From the NCBI GenBank assembly GCA_030278955.1, contig JAOANR010000005.1, forward strand, positions 6,671,785 to 6,735,784: a stretch of 64,000 bases of DNA, given 5' to 3'. The notes beneath the pieces are model-generated. The model worked only from the letters and a program-made list of their open reading frames with translations. It was not told the origin of the DNA and did no database searches. Below, piece by piece: positions 10,439-21,280 of this stretch. How positions within the stretch are numbered: the first letter of the stretch is position 1; every line of letters starts with the position of its first letter. Origin of the DNA: Hygrophila difformis (Eukaryota; Streptophyta; Magnoliopsida; Lamiales; Acanthaceae). The position numbers and the translations under genes were made by a program.

Positions 10439-11229
10439 TATCTACTATATATAAAAGAAGCCTCCAAATTTTTGGTGAATCCTCACCGTCGATGCTATTT
10501 CAATTTCATTTGTTGCCGTTGGATCGCCAGGTTGATTTATGTCCGTTTGTTTCCCCAATTTCATTCCTGGCGGTTCGATCTTCAATTTAATTTCATTCTT
10601 CATCGCCTTTTCTTTCTTAGCGATTACGTATTCGTGTCCGATCTATCCGTTTGCCCAATCCTTCATCTTTCTTCTTCTTCCCCTTCCGCTGCTTCTTCCA
10701 AGGTTTCTCCATCGCGTCGCTCACTTTTACATTTAGGCTGCCCCGTGCCGCCTCATTCACTGTCCCGCTTTGCTAGGCTGCAACTGTGAGTTTTTCCTTT
10801 CCATTAAAATGTGCTTTTAGCATTTTTCGATTGTTTGAGGGAAAAATTAGGTTTCCCGATTCATTTTGTGGTCTATGTGAAATTTCTATTGGCTCGGTAA
10901 AATTGGGCCTTAGGTTTAGTTATATTGGGGAAATTTGGCTGAAATTTGTCTGAAATTTGGGAATCAATCGTCTCCGCTGCGATCGCGAACCCGCCGTCTC
11001 TTCCCCCTGCTAAGCTCGACGCTCGTTCTCACTAAATAAAGTGCGCTAGAAATTGTAACTATATACCTCAGCAGTATAGGCCATTGCTTGGTGCTCGTGG
11101 AGATTGCAATTACACTAACTAAATAGCATGATCCATTCATTACAATTTTGTTTTACTTCCTGAGGTGCATGTTGGTTATAGTAATTTTTTTTGCCATTGT
11201 ACCTATTTATGCCTGTAATTTTTCCTTAA

Positions 11230-11755
11230 GATGTTTCATATGGATCTGAGTTGAGCAATCGTGGTCCAACTTTTGACATGGATTTGTCAGATTTCATGGA
11301 TAGTGACCAATCATATCTTATGAAACTGCCTGAACCTACTTTGCCCAGAACCCATCCCAAAGGTTTAAATATATTTGCCGCTTTGGTATGCACGAAATGA
11401 CCTTATTTGATTCTATGCTACACTAACCAGGTTTGGCTCTTAGATGGGCAGCATATATTGCAGGGACCATTCTTATGCTGATGAAAGAGCTCGGCATACG
11501 CTTTGAGAATAGTATTAGCATGTTGGTATGCTGCTTAGCTTCATTATTGCACTACTCATTTTTGCAAATTTCTTATTATTCAACTATTCATCCATATAAC
11601 TTGATTGGTTTCATAACTTACAAATAAGTTGGCTGCATTTTCATGTGTAATGCTTGTTAATATGTAGGTATCATCAGCTGTGCCAGAAGTCAAAGGCGTA
11701 TCTTCTTCTGCATCTGTGGAGGTTGCTTCCATGTATGCAATATCTGCTGCTCATG
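11230..11755 (+). pseudogene. ARA1: L-arabinokinase gene fragment captured in the Helitron
   Basis: Three consecutive exon-like blocks match plant L-arabinokinase (GHMP kinase domain). At about 11236-11361 the reading is SYGSELSNRGPTFDMDLSDF. At 11431-11525 it is WAAYIAGTILMLMKELGIRF. At 11668-11755 it is VSSAVPEVKGVSSSASVEVA, the GHMP Gly/Ser-rich ATP-binding motif. Introns with GT/AG ends are retained, so this is genomic, not retrotransposed, capture. The intact enzyme phosphorylates L-arabinose in cell-wall sugar salvage. Here the glycosyltransferase-like N-terminal half and the C-terminal kinase part are absent, so it is only a fragment. Confidence 0.75.
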
Positions 11756-12123
11756 GTATTCTTCATGATGTCTCTACCTTTTCCCACCATTTCTTGTGCC
11801 ATTCAGTTTTCGAGCAAGTTCTGGAAAACAAATTTGTCTTATATGATGTTTTATCCATGACTTGGTTGTTGTGTTCTTTATTTCGAATTGAAAATGGGTA
11901 ATTGTTTACATGTGTGGACATTACTGATGGGATAACCTTCAGTTTGATAAGATCTTCAAATGAAATCTCTGTTATTGTGTTTATATGTTATGGAAATTGA
12001 TTTGTCAAACCTTGGCACCGTAAACACGGTGTTTGCAGCCTTGTTCAGGTTTCCTTACTTTGTCAAATTCAGTATTTTTCCCATGTAATTTAGCTTGTTG
12101 GTACATTTTTTGTGTGTGTGCAG

Positions 12124-12788
12124 TAAATTAGGTGTGCCTATCAAGACTATTGTTTCTGCTAATGTTCTTGAAGAGGCTTTGAATGGAACTGTCACTATCA
12201 GACCTCTTCCACTGAGAAGTTCAGTTAGTGGAAAGGTATTTATCTTCCTTCCAGGACTTGACAGATTCTCTTTCCTATTCTCATTTAAATTTGTTTACTT
12301 TGATGTTTTTACTAATATTTCAACAAATAGGTAGAGAAGCAGTGTGCTCACTTCTTTGGGGTGACCATCAGTGAAGAACAAGCCAAATCAGGAATAGTTA
12401 TCCGGGCCACATCGGCTGCACAAAGCAAATTTAAGGTATTTATTATGTTCATGCTATATGATGCGATATATGATGGGGAAAATACCACTTACCTGGATTC
12501 ACTGTGTCCTCATCATTTACTGTACTATCCCATGTGGATGGGTATATTCTTTCTATAAACAACTATTTCAATTTTCATTACAATTTTCAGTCAAGTACTA
12601 CTAATTAATTTTATAAAAAAAAAAGAAAAGAAAAAAGGAACAGAGAAATTTCCATTTTCATATTTCCTATTTGACTTGCATGCATCTATATTCATAAGTT
12701 CCATACTGATACTGATGTTGTTACATGTGGTTTTCAGCTACTATACTTTGAGCAAGATGTGAATGGGGGATATGGCTTGGCATTGCAG
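12124..12788 (+). pseudogene. Three-exon fragment of an unrecognised gene inside the Helitron
   Basis: Three exon-like blocks with clean splice junctions are visible. At 12124-12235 the reading includes KLGVPIKTIVSANVLEEALN. At 12331-12435 it includes VEKQCAHFFGVTISEEQAKS and then GIVIRATSAAQSKFK. At 12738-12788 it is LLYFEQDVNGGYGLALQ. The frames are open and look like conserved protein rather than noise, but I do not recognise the family. The neighbours are fragments of unrelated genes, so this is probably another captured piece. Confidence 0.45.
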
Positions 12789-13009
12789 GTAATATATAAT
12801 ATACGAATATGTTTTTATTCCCATATGTAATAGTATATGCTTCCTTTTATGGTTTGTGCTTGAATTATTTGATTCATTCGTGCTTGAGGTTGTGGGGAAC
12901 GAGACTACATTACCAGCGTTGTACAGAAAGATAACCTAAAATGTTTATGTGGACTGATGAAGCAATTTTCATGTTTTAAATTCATGTATTTCGCAATAGT
13001 TTCTGTTGA

Positions 13010-13196
13010 TTTTAGGGTGTTATGAAATTCCAGTTCTAAGTAAATTTTATATTGTTTGATTTTGGCTTCCTCAGCCCGGTGTACTTGCCTTTAAATTAAG
13101 TATAACTAAACTTCTTTGAACATAATAAGCATCATGTAAGGAAACTACGTGCGCTCACCTACAATTATTTATTCTTTCTCCATGGGCAGTTGTACG
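13010..13196 (+). repeat. Internal copy of the Helitron 3' subterminal region, lacking the terminus
   Basis: This block matches about 20865-21015 just before the Helitron 3' end. Shared parts include CTAAGTAAATTTTATATTGT, TTGGCTTCCTCA, CTACAATTATTTCTTT-like sequence and GGCAGTTGTACG/GGACAGTTGTACG. In the outer copy this leads into the hairpin and CTAG; here it runs into a CT-rich leader-like sequence instead. A Helitron terminator seems to have been lost or bypassed at this point. Confidence 0.65.
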
Positions 13197-14130
13197 TCCC
13201 TCTCTCTCCCGTCACTCGATGCCGCCGGCTTACCCTCTCCCACAGCCTCGCTCTCTAACGCCGCCCCTTACATCTCTCAGTCTAGCCTCTCTTTAATTTC
13301 TGCATGTATCTCTAAATTCCCCTCCTGTTTCTGTTGCTTTTCCATGGAAGGTTTTGGCTACACCTAATTCGCTTTCACTTGTTTCAGCTTTGTAAATTTA
13401 TTCTGTTACAATCCGATTTTGTGTACCAGCTCTCGATTTTGTTGTTGGGATGCCGCGTACAGGGTTTGATTAGGGTTTTTTTTTTCTATAATAGTGTCTT
13501 TTATTCTTTCTTACAGAGCCTCATGATATCAGGAACTGGTTCGCGAGCTACGGTTACGAATCTCCCGAGTTGAACACATTGGATGGCTTACGGGGTCTCG
13601 GCGAGTCTGAAAAAAACTTGTATTGAGGGCGTCAATGAAGAGAAAAGTGAGAAATTGAGAAAGGCTCCTCTTTCAATAAAGAATATATATTTATTTCTCA
13701 TGCTTCTTTTAAAATCAATTGTTTGCAGGGGTCACATTTGATTGGGACCATGTCAAGAGAACAGTGTACAACTACGGGGATCCCCAAATGCTCCGGAAGA
13801 TTGAGGTCAATTTATAATACTACTCCATATGCTTAAGTAATTCTCTGTGTCGCCAATATATAAATATATTATACAAAATGGAGTGATAGTTCGTAACAGA
13901 AGGGGAAAAAGGCGTGAAGAGATTCAAAAGGCTATGTTGAATGTCAGTTTCAGTTTCCTTTCATTTTCTCGACTTCTTTTAGGAATTTATAATTAATGAT
14001 AGTTCTCTATTTTCATTTTCTCAGGAAGCGGTTGAAAAGGGGATCAGGTTTATTCTCGGAGGAATAAAAAGAATGATTCTTCATTGCCTGGAGAGAGTGC
14101 AAATGGGGGTGAGCTTGAATTTTTATTTTG
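13197..14130 (+). pseudogene. Fragment(s) of unrecognised plant gene(s) inside the Helitron
   Basis: A CT-rich leader-like stretch is followed by MEGFGYT (about 13345). An exon-like block reads EPHDIRNWFASYGYESPELN (about 13516-13575). A further block reads GVTFDWDHVKRTVYNYGDPQ (about 13729-13805), then one reads AVEKGIRFILGGIKR (about 14028-14072). Splice-like borders are visible, but stops follow within each block's continuation. I could not assign a family, and the blocks may come from more than one gene. Confidence 0.35.
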
Positions 14131-14523
14131 GTTTAGCAGATTAACAGATTTTTGGTGCTATATATTCTCGAATTCTAATAAATTCCGCCCTCCCACCATC
14201 ACCCCCTCCCCCAACACCCCCTTCCCCGCACAAAAGAAAAAGTAAAAAATCTTGGGTTTTTTTGTTTTGTTAAATTATGCATATGTATTTTATTTTTTTG
14301 ATCTCCTACACTGTCTTTCACTTTGTATTGCCTTGTCAAAGCTGCTCTGATCTTTTTTCCACTTTTTTTTAAAAAAAAAAATTAAAGTTTTTTATTTTTT
14401 TTTTATTTTTGCATTTCTCATCTTTGCAACTCTTTTAGTGCAAGATTATCTCCTCTTTTCACTGGCTCACTTTCTCTTCAATATTTCTGTTGGATTACCT
14501 TAATTTCTAATTTCTATTTGCAG

Positions 14524-16190
14524 TGACTGAGTATCCAGATGACCAGTCCATCAAGTACCCAATTGATGATCTGCTTGTGAAACTAACTGAGGGAGATCTC
14601 TTGTTGACAGAAAGGCCTTCCCCATGCAGGGATTTTATGGTGCCAATGGCTTGTGTGGGGGGATTTTTTGATGGTTTGGGATTTCCTTACATATTTTGGG
14701 AGGGTGCTGAATTTGTCTCCTTTCTCTCTTGAAGACTTTGAGAATTCACTCTGTTATTCAGACAGCACTCCTATGCTCATTGTGGAATCTTATTCAGCTC
14801 CTTTTCGCTTTCTTATAAGTGATAACAGGAACTTCGCACTCGTCATAGAAAAGAAAGAAAGAAAACCTATGGTGAACTATTAAATAAAATTTTTATGAGA
14901 CATCCTCCTTATCTTCTTATTTATGGTTTGTATTCTCATGATTGCCCCTCAACCACCCCCAACTCTGTTTCAGATAATACATGTTACATGGACAGAATAT
15001 CTGTGTGATTTCTTGGAAACAAGCAGTTCAAATGAATTATCATTGCGCATTAGTACTATTAAACGAGGCCATTATTGCCTGCTAGAAGTTCCTGTGAAAG
15101 TAGCAATCTTCTGTGAGCTTGTTGCTGAAGTCTGGAGACTGAAACTCTCAAGGACAAGTTGGATGGACATGTTGAAGAAAGGCAGGCACTTGCTGCTGCT
15201 CGTATGGACGAAGCACTGGATGAAGGCAGAAAAAGGAGAGAAGAAAAGGAGCGCAGGAAATCAGTAGCTTCTGGCAAAGATGTTAATGACCACAAAGGAA
15301 AATCCAATGGGATCCCAAATGGACATACTCCAGAGATAAACAATAGGAGAGGTCAACAGAATCATTCATCTAGAACCAGGTTGGGGTTGCCATTGCCATT
15401 TTATAATTTCTCATGTATATAAGTGGCCAATGATTTGTCTTAGTTCTGAACTTCCCTCTTGTTCCTTTTCTGTGATGGTTGATGACAGTGAAGAAGAAAA
15501 TGGCACATCCAAGAAGAAAGTGAAGAAACAAAAGGTTGTAGTCAACAGCTCTTCGGATGATGTAAATGGCAATCATCCGTCCAAGAGGGAGATCCATAAA
15601 TTGATGAAAAATGAAATCAAGGCATCCATAGAGAAGAAGAGCGCTGAAGAAAGGGTGGGTCTCTCTATCTCCCATTTGGTGTTCTTGCATTGATACAAGC
15701 AAGGGTTTTTAGAAACAGTTACACACACACACACACAAGTATGTGTATATAGAGAAAGAGAGGCATTGGAGTGTGTGTAACTGTGTATTGTGAATTTCTA
15801 CCCACTCATACATACACTTATGGCTTCTAATGCAGAAACAATTTATGGAATGGGAGATTGAAAAGAGAGTTATACGCACTAATCCACTAGGGAAAGACAA
15901 GAATTATTGCAGGTATTGGTTTTTTCGGCGTGGTGGAAGAATCTTTGTTGAGAATTCTAACTCCAAACAATGGGGATATTACCAAAGGAAGAGGTACAGT
16001 GATAAGGCTTTGAATGTCAATCCATCATGGTTTATTTGAAATTTTAAAATGTTGTGGTTATTGAATTATTTATATATTCATTTTCTTTTGACAGGTAGAC
16101 GCATTGATTAACTCCTTGAATACAAAAGTTGTGCGAGAAAGGGCTCTCAGAAAGCAGCTACAACAATTTTACGACTGTCGACTTAGTCTA
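14524..16190 (+). pseudogene. DDT/WHIM-domain protein gene fragment captured in the Helitron
   Basis: Several exon-like blocks match plant DDT-domain proteins (ISWI-associated, chromatin remodelling). The DDT part reads YPDDQSIKYPIDDLLVKL at 14524 onward. The next block (about 14975-15380) includes WTEYLCDFLETSSSNELSLR and later DGHVEERQALAAARMDEALD. At 15489-15654 is a Lys/Ser-rich linker. At about 15836-15992 is the WHIM/WSD motif, NPLGKDKNYCRYWFFRRGGR and IFVENSNSKQWGYY. At about 16097-16190 is VDALINSLNTKVVRERALRK. Introns are retained. At about 15130 a one-base loss shifts the frame between GELVAEV-type sequence and the following helix, so no full product is possible. Both ends of the source gene are absent. 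Confidence 0.75.
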
Positions 16191-16884
16191 TTGTTTAATC
16201 AAATTCTGATATAACATCTGGAAGGTCCAATATAATGAGTTATATTCTATAAACCATGAATGAGGTGAGGTAATCAGAATGGATTTTTTTCTTAAGACAT
16301 GATTGAACTGATTCTTGTTCTCATTAACCATGAATGAGGTGAGGTAATGTTTTTTATGTTTATTTGAGCAGTCAGCAGTGATTGATAAATTTAAACTTTT
16401 GTCGCCATATATGTTGTTGTCTTGTTCTCAATAATTGCAGGCTTAACTGCAGAATAAGATACATTATGGGGCATGGTGATGGTTAATTCTTTGGATTTTA
16501 GTGCCATGATTTCCACAGAAATAGAAAGGGTGTTGGAGGCGCATCTAATGTATTTAAATTTTTCTTGGTGTTAGATTTTGTTGAACAATGAAACAAATGT
16601 TGAATTTAACCCTGTTAAAATAGCTTGCTGATGCAAATTATAAGAACGTGTTGTCTTGCCTGATTACTTCAATATTAATGAAAGGTTTTCGATTCTTTCT
16701 TTAATGGGTTATGTCTATGCTATGGCTACTAGAAGAAGTCTGTCGATCATGAGGCACGCCTCAGTTCTGTGGACAATAATGCAGGCTGCAGAGATTCACT
16801 TCACTTCACACCTCCTTTGCCGAGTGTATTGAACCTGATGAATCTGACCACGGAAAGTGTGATGCCTTGGTAACTAAGCTTTGT

Positions 16885-17115
16885 TTCTATTATTAAGTCC
16901 ATTTATAATGTGACATCAAAAGCAATTGGTGTAAGATTTCAGAAAGTGGTGGATCCTGAAGTGGCTGCCATGCTTGATGACAATGATTTGTCCAAGTTTG
17001 GGTCTGATGAGGAAGATGAATTGGAAGAAGATTTTGTTTCCAGAGCCAATATCTTGGAAGGTCCGGCTGATGAAGAAAGTCATGAGAAGGAAAACATTGC
17101 AGCTTCAGGCTATAC
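16885..17115 (+). pseudogene. LTV1: LTV1 (ribosome biogenesis factor) exon fragment captured in the Helitron
   Basis: The block reads VVDPEVAAMLDDNDLSKFGS followed by a run of acidic residues, EDFVSRANILEGPADEE. This is the hallmark acidic region of the LTV1 family, which helps export and mature the 40S subunit. Only this exon-sized piece is present. Downstream sequence does not continue as LTV1 and drops into unrelated frames. Assignment rests on the DPEVAAMLDD/DFVxxANxxEG pattern, which is quite specific. Confidence 0.65.
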
Positions 17116-17382
17116 AATTTGGGGGTGCTCCTCAGACTGGAACTACTGTAACAAGCTTAGATGCTCAGTTGAACTGGCAGCGTTGTCCGGTGGATGAGCA
17201 GTTTGACATGGTTAGTTGATTTGAAATTTTATGCATATAATGTAGCCAATAGTATAGTGCTATTGTTTTTGTGACTTGTGAATTTGATTCATTTAGTTCT
17301 TTGCTTTGTCCTTCTTTTCTAATTTATAAGCTGCATATCTACTTGGAAGAATTTTGGGGTCTGAAAATTTGAAGTGACACAG

Positions 17383-17448
17383 GTTACACTGCGACACGAT
17401 GAAGATTACAAAAGACTTCTTAGGCTCATGGGAGTACCTGTTGTTCTG
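17383..17448 (+). pseudogene. FEN1: Flap endonuclease 1 exon fragment captured in the Helitron
   Basis: A 66-base exon-like block bounded by CACAG and GTCCTG reads VTLRHDEDYKRLLRLMGVPV. It matches the FEN1 segment just before the acidic metal-binding residues. No other FEN1 exon is seen nearby. It is too short to encode any activity; it is another donor gene in the Helitron. Confidence 0.6.
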
Positions 17449-17734
17449 GTCCTGATCTAAAACAATTTCTTTAGATGTATACTTTCACATAATATATTCA
17501 TCATGCCATTACTTGCTTGAGAGTTCATTTTCTATTTATCTGCATTCTAAGAATGATACTTTACTTTTTTTAATAACATTTTTCTTGCTCTTTTAACATT
17601 TGTTATTTTTAGTTTATATTGGAGATTTAAGAGGAAAATGCTGTATATTTTGCTAACTATAATAGCACAATTAAAAATCGGTAGTATTCGAATTTTATTT
17701 TAATTTTTCTTTACAACATTGTTATTAACGGAAT

Positions 17735-18130
17735 TTTTTTTTTAGAGTAATGTCACCTTTTATTCCCAACAACTAAGGCAAGGAGCCTCCACACCAACGA
17801 GGTTATGTCCATACAACAAAGATTCTATCGGACTACATCTCCACAAGACTTACTATTCAATCGGAACAAGGCAAAAATAAATCAAGATGGAGGAGCAAAA
17901 TATCAACCAGTTCATACCCACTCGACAGAACCTGCCAAAGTAATTCGGACAACACCATTCCTGTATTGTTATTCCGCGCCATGGAGCAACATCATAACTT
18001 GATAACAGCGTCCCATACAATAGGCATCGACATTTTCTTTTCTCGGCTCTAATCCCGCACCCCAAACTGGTCCCTTTTTCTGTGCCTTATCCATCCTCTA
18101 CGTTTCCTGGTCTCAGTATTCAAAGCTCAC
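17735..18130 (-). mobile_element. 5'-truncated LINE 3' end inserted in the Helitron
   Basis: Read on the minus strand, degenerate L1-like 3' sequence (for example TSLVWRLLALVVGNKR in one frame) ends in a run of ten A residues (Ts at 17735-17744 on the plus strand). This is the usual product of 5'-truncated target-primed reverse transcription. No target duplication was identified by eye. Confidence 0.45.
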
Positions 18131-18650
18131 ATGTAGTGTGCCACATTGACCTTTAAAAACTTGTTACTTTCTACACATTAACTTATTAACGGAAATAAGT
18201 TAATAGGTTTGTCAATTGCATACAATGCACCATTGATAACCACTTGTTCTATTGAGTACATTATAGGCTTTCTTATGTATAAGCATTACTTTGTTGTTCA
18301 TGTGCAACCGTTTAAATGTTTTGTGGTATCTGTTGTTTGTAGAATCTTTTTCCCCCTCTGTTTGTATATACATATCCTTTTTATTGTATTAATGATTGCG
18401 GCTTAAGTGTAGAGTAACTAGATAAAATTTTATTGGGAGTCTTACGGATGTATTAATGATTTGTGTATGTTTTGCTGGGATGATGAAGAGTTTCGTATTT
18501 TTAAGTTTATATTTCTATGTCAATGTTGATCGCAATTAGGTGTTGGCTGGGCCGTATCAATTATTGTTCATATATAAGCTTGTTAGATTAGGCTAGGGTC
18601 AACATTAACCTCTTAAAGAAAGATAAAATGTAATTGCATTTTAAATCTTA

Positions 18651-18730
18651 CAAGATGAGCAGGAACTAAAAAGACGAAGAGAAAACAGTGTAATAGGGAA
18701 TCTGCTCAGTGCTCGAGATTACGAAACAGG
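18651..18730 (+). pseudogene. GBF-type bZIP basic-region exon fragment captured in the Helitron
   Basis: The block starts DEQELKRRR. After a frame slip it reads SNRESA followed by SRLRNR, then ends at a GT donor (ACAG|GTATAA). This is the basic region of plant G-box-binding bZIP factors (consensus core N-x7-R), and the exon border falls at the position usual for GBFs. The frame slip makes it non-functional. No leucine zipper is present. Confidence 0.55.
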
Positions 18731-18952
18731 TATAATGTTTTCCATTGCTTTGAATACTCCTACGGATCAATATAGTTGTTGAAAATCTAGCCAAATTTCC
18801 TAGCTCATGAAATCTAGATAGGTTGATTCAAACTTCTGATTCAATGTCCTAGCCAAATTTTTGGTCTCAAAAATTTGTGATTTGTTGGTGGTGTTGGATA
18901 TTAGCTAGCAAATCTGACTATTTGGATCAGTTGCTCACGTAGAAAATTCCAA

Positions 18953-19362
18953 TTGAGATTACAGAGTGATTTCTTGGTCCACTCTATGGATATGGCATGG
19001 GAAGAACTCTTGAAAAAGCCGGACGAAATTTCTGTTGAGATGCTTCAGGTTTGCTTTTCACATATTAAAACATCCATGGACTCCCTATCTTTAAGATTGT
19101 CAAATGTTCTTCTTGTATTTTCTGAAAATGTCTGCTTGACCTCTGTAGTCTTTGCTTGCCCTGGCACTGCGAGCGACAGCAGCTGTAGTGGATACATATC
19201 ATGAGGACTTGACTTGCTGTGTTGTCGGTGCTTTATTTTGTATATGGCGCATGTAGAATATTAAAATGTATGTACCACTTGGTTGACCAAATTTATGTTT
19301 TGTTTCCAGGCAAAAACCACTCTATTGAAGAGTTTGACCACACTCAAAGATGTTCGAATTAG
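18953..19362 (+). pseudogene. Three exon-like blocks of an unrecognised gene inside the Helitron
   Basis: Blocks bounded by plausible AG/GT sites read MDMAWEELLKKPDEISVEML (about 18986-19047), SLLALALRATAAVVDTYHED (about 19149-19210) and AKTTLLKSLTTLKDVRISQ (about 19310-19365). They look like helical conserved protein with no stops. I do not recognise the family. Probably another captured gene piece on the plus strand. Confidence 0.4.
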
Positions 19363-19369
19363 TCAGATT

Positions 19370-20860
19370 GTTTGTGGCAGTAGTGATATGCAAGAGAATG
19401 TTTGGTGCTGGTCAATGCAAACCTCTTTTTCCAAATAATGGCAGTATTTTTTGTTCTCTGTGTACATATGTAGAATTATCCTAGAGATGGATGAATGTGC
19501 GAAGAAATGATTGGATAGAAAACCATGATGTTGAACATAAAAAGTAGCTTGGAGGTAGTTAAACATTTGTACTCGGCAGTTTCTTTTTAATGTAGTATTA
19601 TTGACTTGTTGTTTTTGTAGGTTTCGATTGGGGGTGTTTTGGGTTGTGTTGTTCGAGGAAGCTGTGTTTTCCGTTCGATTGGGGACCTTGCATTTGATGG
19701 ATTTTAACGAGGTGAGTGAAAGTTTAATTTTTTTTGGGGGTTGTTTCTTCGTTTTGTGTAGGTTTCAATTTTTTTATTTATTTATTTTTTTTTGGGAGGG
19801 GGGGGTCGAGGTAAGCTATGGAATTTTGTATGCAGGAGTACTAAATTTAAATGGTACTCCTTATTAAATTGTTTCCCCAAATTTGTTATACTGGCTATGA
19901 TGACTCTGCTGGTGACTTTGAAAAATGCTGTATTTGCTTCGTGACCTTGAAAAATGTCTTATTTGAATTTTGATTTCCGGAATACATTCGAGTATTTATT
20001 TATTTTCTCTAGTCTACTCAATCCTGATGAATTCTACTAATCCCGTTTGTATTCTACTGTTGGATTGTTATGACGTTGACTGAGTGTATAAATATGTATA
20101 ATGTTTTTGTCATGTTTTATGTTCTCAAATTTATTGCAGGAATTTTGTACATAATTTTTTGACTGCTCCCCTCTCTCTCCTGTGGTTGTAATAAAATAAA
20201 AATAGAGGCAATACTTGTTCAGCCATTTTATATTGCATTATATATTTGATGATTTTGATGAGAATTCTAACGAGTCTTCATATTGGGTTTACTTCACTCC
20301 ATATGTAGCTCTACAAACTTCGCCGCCTTGCATTTTTTCATTTCATTCTATAAACATTTGGTTGATTCATTGGAGGGAAAGTCATAGAGCTCAAGTTGGG
20401 ATTTTAGAAGAAATTCAACCTAAGAAATGATAATGGTAGTTAGTTTTTCAATTGTTAAGTGAGATTACATTGGTTCAATGATTTTGTGCTATGCCTGTGA
20501 ATTATCCCCCTTTTTATTTCTCTATAAATAAAGCGGGGCATAAGTGCCCCTTGCTACCCATATGCGAGGCGCCGTCTTAGCCTTCTTGGATCGCTCCCAC
20601 ACCTGTGGCGTTCGGCAATGTAGTTGCACCTCAGCCTTTAGCGTTCGTGTGGGTCGTCTTGTTTATTAATTATATTCTAATTACTGACTTGGCAATCGTT
20701 TAAATTTAAATATGACACGTAGACATTATATTAGTCTTTTCTCTTTTATCTTTTGTCAATTCAATTCTAAATTTTTCTTTTGTTCCATTTAGTCTTTTTG
20801 CACTGAATCTCCATTGTTTTTAAATTACATTTGTAGGTATTTTTTAAACTCGTGTATTTC
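19370..20860. other. Remainder of the Helitron, no gene recognised
   Basis: AT-rich sequence with a few GC-richer islands, including 20571-20660, which looks like a degenerate exon or leader. A hairpin (GGGGCA-TAAG-TGCCCC, about 20534-20549) resembles a Helitron terminator but is not followed by CTRR. No coding sequence was recognised. Confidence 0.4.
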
Positions 20861-20864
20861 GCAT

Positions 20865-21056
20865 TTATTTCTCTTGATTGCGGGTGTTAGAAAATTTCAG
20901 CTCTAAGTAAATTTTATATTGTCTAAATTTGGCTTCCTCACCCATGCATACTTCCCTTTAAACATAAAAAATACACTTATCTACAATTATTTCTTTTTTC
21001 TATATGGACAGTTGTACGCCATCAGTGTGCTGTGCATCGCACAGCTATTAAGCTAG
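20865..21056 (+). repeat. Helitron 3' subterminal region and terminus
   Basis: The last block of the Helitron. The stem GCTGTGC (21029-21035) and GCACAGC (21039-21045) encloses ATC and is followed by TATTAAG and CTAG. This hairpin is the transposition terminator in known Helitrons. A second copy of the preceding about 150 bases, without the hairpin, is at 13010-13196. Confidence 0.8.
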
Positions 21057-21245
21057 TTTCTACCTATACTAATTCTAAATTCTAATTGGTGGAGCCACGA
21101 TGTACCCCACCCAAAGCTGAAAGTACAACACTTGCCACACTTTACCCGTCTGAGTACTGACGACGCACGACTCCCAACGGCGTCGTTTTCAGTTTCCTGC
21201 CTTTGCCCCCCGACCTATACATATAGCCGCTGTCTCTATATGCCT

Positions 21246-21280
<35 letters not shown>

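Larger units (their letters stand above)
10441..21056 (+). mobile_element. Non-autonomous gene-capturing Helitron, 10.6 kb
   Basis: The 5' end is TCTACTATATATAAAAG, preceded by A (10440). The 3' end has a perfect 7-bp stem with a 3-base loop (21029-21045), seven bases, then CTAG (21053-21056) followed by T (21057). This is the standard Helitron layout of TC...hairpin...CTRR between A and T, with no target duplication and no terminal inverted repeat. No Rep or helicase domain is present. Inside are fragments of at least five recognisable genes, all on the plus strand and still containing introns, as seen in maize-type Helitrons. Minor later insertions (a LINE end at 17735-18130) lie within. 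The 3' end is strongly supported; the 5' end is supported by sequence and A|T context only. Confidence 0.75.

Noticed and set aside
15721..15737. CA microsatellite as a functional element in the DDT fragment
   Set aside because: A short simple repeat within a retained intron; no evidence of function.
20534..20549. GC-rich hairpin GGGGCA-TAAG-TGCCCC as a Helitron terminator
   Set aside because: No CTRR plus T follows at the right distance; the hairpin at 21029-21045 does satisfy this.
10441..21056. A cluster of five ordinary host genes
   Set aside because: Every block lacks most of its gene, two carry frame breaks, and the set is bounded by Helitron-type ends.
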